The notes below the pieces were generated by a model. The model made no database searches and was not told the DNA's origin. It saw nothing but the letters and a program-made list of their open reading frames with translations. Of a stretch of 64,000 bases of DNA, positions 32,675 to 40,739 are shown piece after piece. Source of the DNA: Chaetoderma sp. LZ-2023a (Eukaryota; Mollusca; Caudofoveata; Chaetodermatida; Chaetodermatidae); NCBI GenBank assembly GCA_034401795.1, contig CM067370.1:105255387-105319386 (forward strand), written 5' to 3'. Position numbers and translations under genes: made by a program. The stretch's first letter is position 1; the number at the start of each line of letters is the position of its first letter.

Positions 32675-32914
32675 ATGTATAGTGCTATGGATATTCCCGT
32701 GTACCAATCTAAGCAGCTGACAGATGCAGACTGGTTAGAGCTGCTTAGCGCTCTCAAGGTAGAATGTACACATTTAAACGTGTTGTATACTCAGGGCTTA
32801 AATGATGGCGTCAACGATACAGATTGTAAAGCAACTCCCGGAGAGCCAGGCGAGTCTCCAGAAGGTGGAGAAGCTGCTCAAAAGCAAGACCCAGAAGCTA
32901 CTGACACAGGCTAA
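32675..32914 (+). CDS. Hypothetical protein, about 79 aa
   Basis: The in-frame start MYSAMDIPVYQSKQLTDADW could be at codon 1 or at M5. The first ~45 residues ('LLSALKVECTHLNVLYTQGL') look like a small amphipathic domain; the last 35 are Gly/Glu/Pro-rich ('PGEPGESPEGGEAAQKQDPE') and are the shadow of the overlapping gene that starts at 32802. The true gene may therefore have ended near 32800. Confidence 0.4.
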   Translation: MYSAMDIPVYQSKQLTDADWLELLSALKVECTHLNVLYTQGLNDGVNDTDCKATPGEPGESPEGGEAAQKQDPEATDTG

Positions 32915-33171
32915 GCCCCTGGCCATTCATGTCGCCAGTAACGTGGCTGCGAATGTGGCCGTGGTGAAGATGACAGGTGGTAATGAGGTTATTCCTGCTG
33001 CTGGAGCCGCTGTCCTCGCTACAGTGGCGAGTACGGTTGTCGACCACTGTCTAGGAATAACATCCCGTCCCAAAGATCGCCATCGGTGGCACCTCATATG
33101 CTGTTGCCGCCAAGATCATGGGCGAATGCATCCCTCTAATGGAAGCCGCGGTTCTAGGGTGAGCGACGAGT
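32802..33171 (+). pseudogene. Predicted membrane protein, one frameshift
   Basis: It starts MMASTIQIVKQLPESQASLQ in an overlap with the previous ORF. A basic helical region 'KVEKLLKSKTQKLLTQAKPL' is followed by a hydrophobic segment 'VIPAAGAAVLATVASTVVDH'. Near 33065 the frame shifts. In the next frame 'KIAIGGTSYAVAAKIMGECI' and 'PLMEAAVLG' follow, with a stop at about 33170, so the original protein was about 120 residues. The helix-plus-membrane layout resembles other small proteins in this block. No family was recognised. Confidence 0.45.
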
Positions 33172-33267
33172 GCTATGGCCAAGATTATCGTGGCCTATGT
33201 CTAGCTTTAAGATGCTATATATAATGGAAGCTTGGCAGGTCCATGACACAACAGTATCTTGTTAGGT

Positions 33268-33552
33268 ATGGCAGGCTATGTCAGAGTCAGTAGCGCATAG
33301 TCAACCACATGGACTGAGGATTTCCAATTCCCCGAAATGGTGGTTAGCCCAGGGAAGGCCAGGATCCTGAGCACTGCTACCTATTTCCTTGGCCAACCGC
33401 ATGGTCGACCTATGCCCACCTATTCCACTGGAGATATAACTAGGTTTAAGACCTATGTATACACCAACAATGTCTCTGTCACTCACAGACCTAGAAAGTC
33501 AGGAGCTAGGTGGTCTCGCTCACTTGGGCGAGGCACGCCTCGGTTCAGATGA
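33268..33552 (+). pseudogene. Hypothetical protein with an in-frame stop
   Basis: The frame starts MAGYVRVSSA at 33268, meets a TAG after ten codons, and continues 'STTWTEDFQFPEMVVSPGKA', 'RILSTATYFLGQPHGRPMPT' and 'YSTGDITRFKTYVYTNN'. It then overlaps the next gene (start 33470), and the end of the frame is that gene's shadow. It was probably a protein of about 70-75 residues with one nonsense mutation. No family was recognised. Confidence 0.4.
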
Positions 33553-33947
33553 GGCTGTTGCCTCCATCTCCTTCCTAGACTTCGATGAGAATGGAGAACC
33601 TCGAGAGATCCGATGTTCCATCCCAGCTAAAGATCTCATCGGAAACACTGACACGGAAGGATACAAGGCCAAGACTGTATACAAGGGGATGGGCAGTGAT
33701 GCTCGGTATGCTCGGGGTCGATGAGGCTGGTGCCATCAAGGTTATGGCCGAGTCCTACGTACAGGACCTGGTTACGGATCTCCTGAAACCACCGAGCTCA
33801 TTCCAACAAGATGGTGAGGATCTCGAGGTAGGCACCATCAGCCTGAGCCATATCACGGTTGATGGCCAAGCGAATGCAACAGCAAAGCTCCAACTACCCG
33901 AGGTGAAGAAGTCGGGATTCTTTGGCCTGCCATTTAAGATCACTTAA
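33470..33947 (+). pseudogene. Hypothetical protein, about 155 aa, one frameshift
   Basis: The start is ATG 33470 (MSLSLTDLESQELGGLAHLG). The first frame reads 'AVASISFLDFDENGEPREIR' to about 33700. A frameshift then leads into 'LGVDEAGAIKVMAESYVQDL', 'DLEVGTISLSHITVDGQANA' and 'KKSGFFGLPFKIT', with a stop at 33947. Both halves have beta-rich, acidic, globular character. It ends 5 bp before the next ATG (33953), consistent with tight packing. No family was recognised. Confidence 0.5.
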
Positions 33948-33952
33948 TAAGT

Positions 33953-34240
33953 ATGGCTGCTCGAGCTTGCATCATACGGATACTCGAGGTGCTAGACACT
34001 GCGGGCACTGAAACAGGCCCTCTGCATTACCTTCTCAGCTGTTGTTGGGATTTCATGCTTGATGCCTCTATCGCATCCTTCATATCCGCCAGCGGTACAA
34101 TGCTACCCACAGAGCAGGCAAAAGAACTGGTACAGGAAGTACTGCTATTTAATCTCCCAGATATAGACGAGGCTATGGCTGTAGAGCTGCTGATCATCCT
34201 TCACGCACACGTGCGACATGTCAGCGCCATACAGCAGTAG
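33953..34240 (+). CDS. Hypothetical all-helical protein, 95 aa
   Basis: It reads MAARACIIRILEVLDTAGTE, then 'HYLLSCCWDFMLDASIASFI' and 'DEAMAVELLIILHAHVRHVS'. The sequence is leucine/alanine-rich and amphipathic with no obvious membrane-spanning helix. The frame is unbroken. Its last 23 bp overlap the start of the ATPase-like gene, suggesting a shared transcript and coupled arrangement. No family was recognised. Confidence 0.5.
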   Translation: MAARACIIRILEVLDTAGTETGPLHYLLSCCWDFMLDASIASFISASGTMLPTEQAKELVQEVLLFNLPDIDEAMAVELLIILHAHVRHVSAIQQ

Positions 34241-34784
34241 ACCAATTGATGCCGGTCAGGTGGTGCTAATCATTGTCCCATCAGGACATGGGGAAAACAT
34301 CTTGCTGCGGCCCCTGCTCGCCGAACATCTTCAGTCTCGATACATCCTCTTGGTGTCCGACCCCGCGATGGACCAGAAGACAGTCACATACCTCAGCAAC
34401 ATCACCACACGCATTCGGCACACCAAGATCACTGTCTTCATCCTCTTTCAGAAGTACACCTGTGAGATATCGACAGATATCCAGCACAATGCGAGGCTCC
34501 TGTACTTTAGCTCGAAGAGTGGTCATGCCCTGCTTGAGACGATATACGGCGGCCTGACCCTAAAGGAGACCAAGCAAGACTTCATTGCAGGCGTGCAGAA
34601 GGTCGCAGATCTATACCTCTTCATCTTCAGCAACAAGGAGACAGGTGAGCTGTCCCGCTTCAAGCCTTCTCTGGAGAAAGCAGAAAACTTCAGCTACAAG
34701 CTGGATCCTGCCAGGAAGATAATGTGGAAGCTGAGCCGCGACAGTAGTAGTAGCGGCGGGGACGGAACTTTGTCAGAAACTTGA
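34218..34784 (+). pseudogene. Decayed packaging-ATPase-like protein (FtsK/HerA-A32 type)
   Basis: A 188-residue ORF. Near residue 18 is 'VPSGHGENILLRPLLAEH', shaped like a Walker A P-loop (GxxGxGK[ST]) but with Glu replacing the Lys. 'ILLVSDPAMD' resembles a Walker B strand plus acidic end, and 'IRHTKITVFILFQKYTCEIS' with 'DIQHNARLLYFSSK' matches the helix and sensor region of viral genome-packaging ATPases (H..I.V..L.QKY...I..N). Between P-loop and Walker B only about 15 residues remain, against roughly 80-100 in the family, so a segment is missing. Such ATPases pump DNA into capsids in Polintons, virophages and large DNA viruses. With the catalytic Lys lost and the deletion, it is not functional. 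The assignment rests on motifs only. Confidence 0.45.
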
Positions 34785-34905
34785 GGAACTTCGTCAGAAG
34801 CTTGAGGAACTTGGTCAGTGGTCTCCGCTACTTGAGGAACGTCGTTAGGAGCTTGAGAAACTTCGTCAGATGCTTGAGGAACTGTGCCATCTTCTTGAGA
34901 ATGCT
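34763..34905 (+). repeat. 21 bp tandem repeat encoding heptads
   Basis: About six imperfect copies of CTTGAGGAACTTCGTCAGAA plus G. In one plus-strand frame it encodes LEELRQK heptads, a leucine-zipper-like coiled coil. It overlaps the end of the ATPase-like ORF in a different frame, so it may be the original C-terminal extension displaced by a frameshift, or a separate repeat. Confidence 0.75.
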
Positions 34906-34926
34906 TCTGAAACTATCCATTGAGGA

Positions 34927-35643
34927 TCAAATGCCGCGACTATTCTTCTGAAACTTCTCGCGGAAGACACACTTCAGCCATGCCCTCTTAGCATTTGCCT
35001 TGAAGCAACATTTGATGAGGTAGTCCTGGTAGTTCTCGGCGGGGAATATTCTAAATGCTGCCTGATTTCTTGCCAGCCGCTCGCGCCCTCTTTGGTTGAA
35101 GATGTGCTCGTCGGCCTCCTTGTGGCCGGCAGCTAACCCCTCCTCTCTACCTTCAGTGTGACCAGTGGCATGCGCAGCCTCATGGCCCTCAGTCACGTCT
35201 GCACCAATCTCCTCTCGGAAGTAATCTATGGCCCCAGCCTGTATAGCATCCAGTGTTTATCATGAGTGTGGAGGCTGAATACACCAGGCCACTTCCCGAC
35301 CATTAGTAGATCTTTGGGATCAACCCTAGCCTTCTGGAGAGCTAGAATTACAGGACTTAGTGGGTGCCCTGGGGAGATCTAGTGACCTGCCCTGGGCGCT
35401 GTTAAGCTTCCGTTAGAGTGTCCGAGTCAGGAGTTCCTTTGTACTGCGGGCCGGCGTGGTCTCTATGGCAGTCGGTATCTCCGCATCAGACGGAGGCGGG
35501 ACCTTGGCTCACTCGTGGATAATGTTGACGTCACGAAGTAGTCGTTGGACCCTGTCAATCGGCAGCTGTACTGGTTTCTTCTTGGAGGGTTGCACTGGTT
35601 TCTGCCCTCCAAAGACGATCTGCTGGAGAACTTTACCAAACAT
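34927..35643 (-). pseudogene. Minus-strand gene of the virus-like block, about 230 aa, broken
   Basis: The start is at ATG 35643-35641 (MFGKVLQQIVFGGQKPVQPS, then a basic 'KKKPVQLPIDRVQRLLRDVN'). A TGA follows after about 44 codons, with more stops and at least two frameshifts to 34927. Recognisable pieces include 'KARVDPKDLLMVGKWPGVFS', 'ENYQDYLIKCCFKANAKRAW' and 'GHEAAHATGHTEGREEGLAA', a His/Glu/Gly repeat region. It converges on the plus-strand series and marks the right end of the block. I considered an adenain-like protease because of 'THDKHWMLY', but the other catalytic residues were not seen. Confidence 0.4.
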
Positions 35644-35655
35644 CACCGTTTAAAA

Positions 35656-36277
35656 ACCTGTATATTCAGAGACAGGTCATACAATGACAAAAACTACAGG
35701 TGGTTGTCTTCTAAAATGGTTTAAGACAACACCCACATCCCACGTGCTGGTGTAAGTTTGAAAACTTTTTACAAATCTTCGATTAACTTGTCTTCATCTC
35801 CAATACTGCCCCCATTATCAACGGTATTGAAGACAATGCACTCCTAACAAAATGGCTAATTGCCGCCACCAATCTCTCGACAGTCTCGGTCATAGCTGAC
35901 ATTGAGTTTTTTAAATCTGTAAATTCACAACATGAGGTGACTCCATATTAATGGTAGTCCCTGTGTTCGCTCAACTATTAGATGAGTCTCTGTTCTTAGA
36001 ATGAGACGATTCGCACTTCTTATAAGCATCATTGCTTTGTTTTTCATTGCTCATGCCGTCATTCTCGATCATCATAGAAGACTCGCTATATTCTAAAGCC
36101 TTTGACAAACTATCCAAGATGCTGACACAGTCAGATTCCGAGCATCATTCAGAGATCATCATGACCAAACAAATTAATTAATCCGAACTTAGCACTGACA
36201 GTTACAAAACTACTTTTTACGCTCAAATTTCCCAATCAAAGACGATTTTTCTAACCAAAACTGTATCACAACATCTT
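35656..36277. other. AT-rich spacer between virus-like block and PLE
   Basis: No gene was recognised. A stretch 'GGTTTAAGACAACACCCACA' followed by TCCCAC (35722-35747) is close to 'GGTTTAGAACAACACGCACA' followed by TCCCAC at 59463-59488, just beyond the second PLE fragment. The meaning is unclear. Confidence 0.45.
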
Positions 36278-36339
36278 GGATCCTGTTGGTATTAATCATG
36301 CAAATTGGTAACCCCCACACCCTGTGGGTGAGACACCAT
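36278..36339 (+). repeat. PLE 1 left direct repeat (tail of preceding copy)
   Basis: It matches 40654-40715 at 58 of 62 positions (starts GGATCCTGTTGGTATTAATC, ends GAGACACCAT). In the right copy the same bases encode the end of the endonuclease, so the left copy is the 3' end of an upstream, otherwise lost, tandem PLE copy. Confidence 0.9.
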
Positions 36340-36410
36340 ACATACACCTTGGGTTACCATTCTCCCAACTCGGGACAACAGACTATGACGTCAAACCCAA
36401 CATGTCACAC

Positions 36411-36424
36411 ACACGCACGCACGC

Positions 36425-36469
<45 letters not shown>

Positions 36470-36470
36470 C
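36411..36470. repeat. (ACGC)n microsatellite
   Basis: About 14 ACGC tetramers. It lies inside the ORF 36324-36905 and yields an artificial RTHA repeat in the translation. Confidence 0.95.
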
Positions 36471-36479
36471 ATCAACAAG

Positions 36480-36905
36480 AAACACGAGAGTGGACCACAA
36501 ACTGACAACTTCAGCCCTCCACAGACACACACGGTGAGAAGTAGCACACCCGCCAGGGGAGGAACTTCTCCCTTCCTGACCACCAGCATTTCTACACTCA
36601 CAACTGCACAAGAGGAACCTCTAGATTTGTCCAACTACAACACTGTTCCAACTATCAACACCATCACTGCCGCTGAAGCGAGGTTCGACACCTTAGAGCC
36701 ACCTATACTTCCGGTCGTTCTCGACCGCGCCACTTTTGATAGAGAGCTCCATGAATTTCTATATTCAGACCCGCTCCTCTACAACAACTTTGTTCCAGCT
36801 GTACCCACTTATAGCCACGAGGACGAGCACATTTTTTATCCTCAAGCCGATATCAATTTTGACCTGCTGGACCACCCGTTTCCATCCACACCGGACAGCG
36901 GGTGA
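36480..36905 (+). CDS. PLE 1 upstream ORF (function unknown)
   Basis: The frame is open from 36324, but the first part is upstream repeat and microsatellite; the plausible coding part is from about 36480. It contains 'LTTAQEEPLDLSNYNTVPTI', 'DTLEPPILPVVLDRATFDRE' and 'HIFYPQADINFDLLDHPFPS', a Pro/acidic-rich protein with no catalytic motif. It occupies the same place, between PLE tail and hammerhead, as the zinc-finger/acidic ORF at 57645-58361 in PLE 2. The PLDLS-like motif resembles CtBP-binding motifs, but this may be chance. Confidence 0.45.
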   Translation, partial: KHESGPQTDNFSPPQTHTVRSSTPARGGTSPFLTTSISTLTTAQEEPLDLSNYNTVPTINTITAAEARFDTLEPPILPVVLDRATFDRELHEFLYSDPLLYNNFVPAVPTYSHEDEHIFYPQADINFDLLDHPFPSTPDSG

Positions 36906-37149
36906 ATGACAACGAAGAGGAAGACCAGCCCTCCCCTCACTAGTCCCCATCAATCCGGCCCACGTCGCCCAGATTGATAGACCACTCTTCCCGGACGGCC
37001 AAGAGAACCACATAATCCTCTCGCTCCCACATGGATCAGCGTTTTGCATACACAGATCCACACAGACAGAATACAGGTAAGATTAATTCACATAAATACA
37101 TTCCTTATCTGTAAACCACAGATATATCCGAGCAAATTTAAGGTTTCAG

Positions 37150-37206
37150 AAGTCCTCTGATGAGTAAACTAAACTAGGTACGAAACCTGATGAGTCTGGA
37201 TCACTG
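37150..37206 (+). ncRNA. Type I hammerhead ribozyme of PLE 1
   Basis: The core CTGATGA is at 37157-37163, stem II region GTAAACT...AGGTAC (37164-37181), then GAAA (37182-37185). Stem III is A-C/G-T (37185-37186 with 37194-37195) around a 7-base loop, and GTC ends at 37196, where cleavage is expected. Stem I pairs GTCC (37152-37155) with GGAT (37198-37201), with a T-T mismatch next to the core. Hammerheads with very short stem III are known from Penelope-like elements; the fold matches copy 2 at 58451-58508, where the pairing is better. Confidence 0.85.
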
Positions 37207-37387
37207 GGATGTGATGTACACCACATCATTGATGCCTCTCTTTAGATATGCAAGACTTGCAATCTACGATCTCTTAAGAACAAATAACCACGCAGTTGTG
37301 GTTTAATGCGGTAATGGCGGACAACACCGCATCCCCGCATTAGCTGCACCCAGATCGGATGTAGCACAGTTACCCGCACTGGGAACA

Positions 37388-37427
37388 TATATAAAGGGTC
37401 AGAATCTGATCATTGGCATCCAGACTC
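37388..37427 (+). promoter_or_regulatory. PLE 1 TATA promoter and conserved start element
   Basis: TATATAAAG at 37388, with ATTGGCATCCAGACTC beginning at 37412. PLE 2 has TATAAAAG at 59017 and ATTGGTATCCAGACTC at 59041, at the same spacing. The conserved AGAC may act as a downstream promoter element; this is inference. Confidence 0.65.
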
Positions 37428-37537
37428 TTCTTAAACTAAGAAAGCGTCAGGCAATTAGTTCTCGAGTTTAGTCATTATCATTTACAAAAACGAGAGAAGC
37501 GTGTGTTACCTTGAAGATAGCAGACAAAAGTAATAAG

Positions 37538-38826
37538 ATGGCTGCCATTGCAAGAAGCAGTTCTGGTGTATCGGTCGATTCAACAGAAACTATTATCAAT
37601 CTTTTTGAGAAAAACGAAATCCAGGGACGTGAATGTGCACCTAGCAGAAAGAGAACTCGTCCGGATAGTGACACAAACATGAGTGTTCCTTTAGACAATT
37701 CAAACGCTAACTTACATGAAAATCCCAGGAAACGACCTGAGATTCCTGAGACACACCTCCCTGCGTACAAATTTTGGAGGAATAGTGCCTGTCGACAAAC
37801 ACGAGCGGCATTCGAAGAATCACTAAGCCGTGATGTTATTCCTGGACCATTAGTTATATCAGTTCGTTTCACACCACCTAGTGACGATCTAGAACTTTCA
37901 AAACTATGGGAGAAAAAAATGTGTGACATTAACTTACAACTAACCGTGCACGCCATTGATTTACTGCGTAACCGTGCTGACAAACTCAGAGGTTACTAGA
38001 AAACATAAAGCGAATTTCCTTCTGGCTGTGGAAAGCGAAACTGTGTTTTAAGAAGCAGAGCAAGCTGTCCGCAACACCATTATGCGCACACGGGAAAGAT
38101 CTGCGAGTCCACCCAAATGAGCGAGGGGACCGTCCCTGCAACAAGGCAGACCCAACAGGGGAAGGAAACAACAAGGTCCACCGAAACAGCAAAACCAACA
38201 GAAACGTGTCGAAAAATGAAATACATGCAGACCAAACAGAAGTCCAAATCGATCCAGAAACAGAACACAGGTAAATGGCCAAGGGAGGAACAAGACACTC
38301 AACGCAGTGTGCAAACTTTTGGAACCATTAACATAAACTATGTTACTGTTAATTATGTGACAACTTTGTCCGATATATTGAATTTAAATATGTTCCTCCA
38401 ATATAAAATTGACCATCCTGTTGTAAACAAACCATTTGTAGTCAATCTTTCATCATGGGCCATTTCCCAAACATTAAGGAGTACCCTTGACTGTGGACTA
38501 GGCTTTAGTCCCACTATCATTGAGCCAAACATGGGCCAACTGTATAAAGACCTCACTAGATTCTTTAGAAGACTCAGATTGAAACTCCACTTCCAACACC
38601 CACCATATCTTGGGAACGATTCATCCATAGATGTCGCTGAAACTACCGTCACAACACAATCTGACAATTTCTGCAACAAACTGTCAAAGAAATTTAAACC
38701 ATCTAGTCTATGGACACCACGTCCAGGCAATGACGCTACGCTAGATGCGTTCATTAGAGCAGTCAAATCTGCTCTGGTCAATTCCAAACATGGAGATCCA
38801 AATCGGACAACCTTTCCAAACTACTA
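37538..38826 (+). pseudogene. PLE 1 main ORF, N-terminal region
   Basis: ATG 37538 (AAGATGG context; MAAIARSSSGVSVDSTETII) is preferred to the in-frame 37511. The frame runs to a stop at 37999 and, after two stops, stays open in the same frame to 38826. It has 'EKKMCDINLQLTVHAIDLLR', a basic linker and 'VVNLSSWAISQTLRSTLDCG' then 'LGFSPTIIEPNMGQLYKDLT', the conserved N-terminal PLE block ('L..GL.F.P') before the RT. A frameshift near 38805 separates it from the RT frame. It is inactive. Confidence 0.8.
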
Positions 38827-39807
38827 AGGAAAGAACGTACACTATTAGCAGATGACAAAACTATAGTCATCAAAAAAGCTGACAAAGGTCAGGCCACTGT
38901 CATACAGGACTCAACTGCCTACAACACAGAGGCATTAAGACAGCTAAATGACCAACAATTCTACCATGAACAGGACACTGAACTCACTGCCCAACACTCT
39001 GAAAAAGTAGAAACAGCCATAACCTCTATGGTGCTAAATGGCGAAATCACCACTGATATCGCAAATGGTCTAAGAATTGACAAACCCAGAAGCTCGAGAT
39101 TCTACCTATTGCCAAAAATACACAAGACAAAGGATGGTACATCCATCCCAGGTAGACTAATCATAAGTGGCAACGGCAACCCCACTGAACACATCAGTAG
39201 TTTTGTTGATGAACACATCAAAATTCATCTATCAAAAATGACGTCATACGTCAGGGACACCACTGATTTCATAAACAAGCTTGAATCATATGGTGTCCTA
39301 CCAGAGAATGCTCTTCTCGTCACAAGGGATGTCACATCTCTATACACGAATATCCCAAACGAGGAGGGGATTAGAGCTACAGCGAAATTCATCGGGGCCA
39401 ATGGCACCCCGGGCCAGGCCAGCCCGAGGTCGGTATTGTCCTTGTTGAAAATCGTTCTGACATGCAACAACTTCACTTTCAACAATAAGCATTACCTCCA
39501 AATTGGAGGTACAGCTATGGGTACAAAGGTAGCACCTAGCTACGCCATAATTTTCATGGCGGACCTAGAAAACAGACTACTCAGTAGCGCACCACACCAA
39601 CCTGCTATTTACCTTCGTTATATCGATGACATCTTCATACTATGGTTAGAAGGAAGGGAGAAACTGAATATGTTCATTCAACATATGAACACGTCACATG
39701 ACACTATCAAATTCACGGCTGAAATCTCATCAACAAAAGTGAGCTTTCTTGACACACTAGTTTCGATTCCAGACAAACATAACACTCCAATTCGACCTCT
39801 TCACTAA
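38810..39807 (+). pseudogene. PLE 1 reverse transcriptase
   Basis: This frame contains all PLE RT blocks: 'IVIKKADKGQATVI' (about 38870), 'FYLLPKIHKTKDGTSIPGRL', 'LVTRDVTSLYTNIPNEEGI' (motif A Asp), 'QIGGTAMGTKVAPSYAIIFM' (motif B) and 'RYIDDIFILW' (motif C, YIDD) followed by 'KVSFLDTLV'. These are characteristic of Penelope-like RTs, which are related to telomerase. The frame ends at 39807 and the coding sequence resumes in the next frame ('LQFDLFTKPTDTHGYLHYQS'). Confidence 0.95.
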
Positions 39808-40687
39808 ACCCACTGACACTCATGGGTACCTACACTACCAGTCAGCACACCCTAACTCCACCAAAGACGCCAGTCCATATGGCCAATTCCTGAGACTATG
39901 CAGAATCTTCAGCAACATCGAAGAGAAACATGCTTGTGACACAATTGCACATTACGAGAATCGTGGTTATCCCACCAATCTCCTAATAGACAGCTATAAC
40001 AAAGTCCTCCAAAAGGAGAGACTATCACTCTTAAAACCGAAAGAGAATAAAACCAAAAACCAAAGGATACCTCTCATCACAGATTACCACCCACGCAGTA
40101 TCCGTCTCAAGAAAATTATCAACCGACACTGGGATCTCCTACAAACCAGCCCCAAATGTAGGGACACATTTTCTGAGAAACCATTCTCGCGTAGAGACCA
40201 ACTAGTCCGTGCTGATTTCACCTACCCCGCTATCAAAGGATACCAGGGCAGTTTGATACCAAACAAAGTCGAACCATGCCAAAAATGAAACTGTTCTTTT
40301 TGTCACAGAATGGAGAAAGGGAAAACTTTCCAGAGCACACATACATGTTTAACATATAGATGTCACATGAAAACATACTGCTCAACTATGAATCTCTTCA
40401 CCTGTGCTGTTTGCAACAAACAATACATGGGAGAAACCAAGAGAGAATTCCAGATCCGTATCAAAGAACATTTGAGAGATGTCAACAAACATAAAGACAC
40501 ACCGGTCGCACTACATTTCAACCTGCCAGGACACGATACAAACAGTATCAGATACAGAGTCATAGAAGTTCTGCGCCACGATCCTGATAGCACTGAGGCC
40601 ACTGCCTCCAGCAAGGACCAAGAATCTTACTGGATCCACCAACTCCATACAATGGATCCTGTTGGTATTAATCACGCAGATTGGTAA
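39790..40687 (+). pseudogene. PLE 1 RT thumb/linker and GIY-YIG endonuclease
   Basis: From about 39790 the frame has 'TKPTDTHGYLHYQSAHP' and a basic linker ('PRSIRLKKIINRHWDLLQTS'), meets a stop near 40286 (after 'VEPCQK') and continues 'NCSFCHRMEKGKTFQSTHTC', a Cys-rich finger. Next is the nuclease: 'NLFTCAVCNKQYMGETKREF' (Y-M-G-E-T, the YIG block), 'RIKEHLRDV' (catalytic Arg), 'TPVALHFNLPGHD' and 'KDQESYWIHQLHTMDPVGIN' (Glu helix), ending HADW-stop at 40687. GIY-YIG nucleases nick DNA to prime PLE insertion. Coding decay makes this copy inactive. Confidence 0.92.
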
Positions 40688-40739
40688 CCCTCACACCCTG
40701 TGGTTGAGACACCATGTATCACATCTATTCACTAATTAA

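Larger units (their letters stand above)
26600..35655. mobile_element. Decayed virus-like gene cluster (novel class?)
   Basis: About 9 kb of GC-richer DNA packed with small ORFs, starting and ending abruptly in AT-rich intron. Minus-strand genes lie at the left (27.35-29.2 kb) and right (34.9-35.64 kb), with a plus-strand series between (29.29-34.78 kb). Genes overlap or nearly touch (ATGA overlap at 29668, 23 bp overlap at 34218), as in compact viral genomes. One ORF looks like a viral packaging ATPase, others are predicted membrane proteins. Most are broken, so the copy is dead. No DNA polymerase B, integrase or protease was recognised. A Polinton/Maverick or related virus is the nearest known model, but the jelly-roll capsid motifs of Polintons were not seen. 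Terminal repeats were not found, so the ends are approximate. Confidence 0.6.
36278..40715 (+). mobile_element. Penelope-like element (PLE 1), near full length
   Basis: Order on the plus strand: tail of a preceding copy (36278-36339), upstream ORF, hammerhead ribozyme (37150-37206), TATA promoter (37388), main ORF with reverse transcriptase and GIY-YIG endonuclease, ending in 40654-40715, which repeats 36278-36339 at 58 of 62 bases. This partial-tandem layout with pseudo-LTR is typical of PLEs. The unit length is 4,376 bp. The main ORF has a stop near 37999 and frameshifts near 38810, 39790 and 40280, so the element is inactive. A TTAA-flanked element begins 20 bp after its end. Confidence 0.9.

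Noticed and set aside
35245-35330. Possible adenain-like cysteine protease (THDKHWMLY)
   Set aside because: Only a single His-Trp-like motif fits; no matching Asp/Glu, Gln or Cys motifs were found in order, and the gene is heavily broken.
26600-35655. Straightforward assignment as a Polinton/Maverick
   Set aside because: Neither protein-primed DNA polymerase B, retroviral-type integrase, nor the capsid motifs of Polintons was seen, and terminal inverted repeats were not found. The assignment is kept open.
36405-36634. Cysteine-rich minus-strand ORFs (VRACVRACV)
   Set aside because: They are translations of the (ACGC)n microsatellite.
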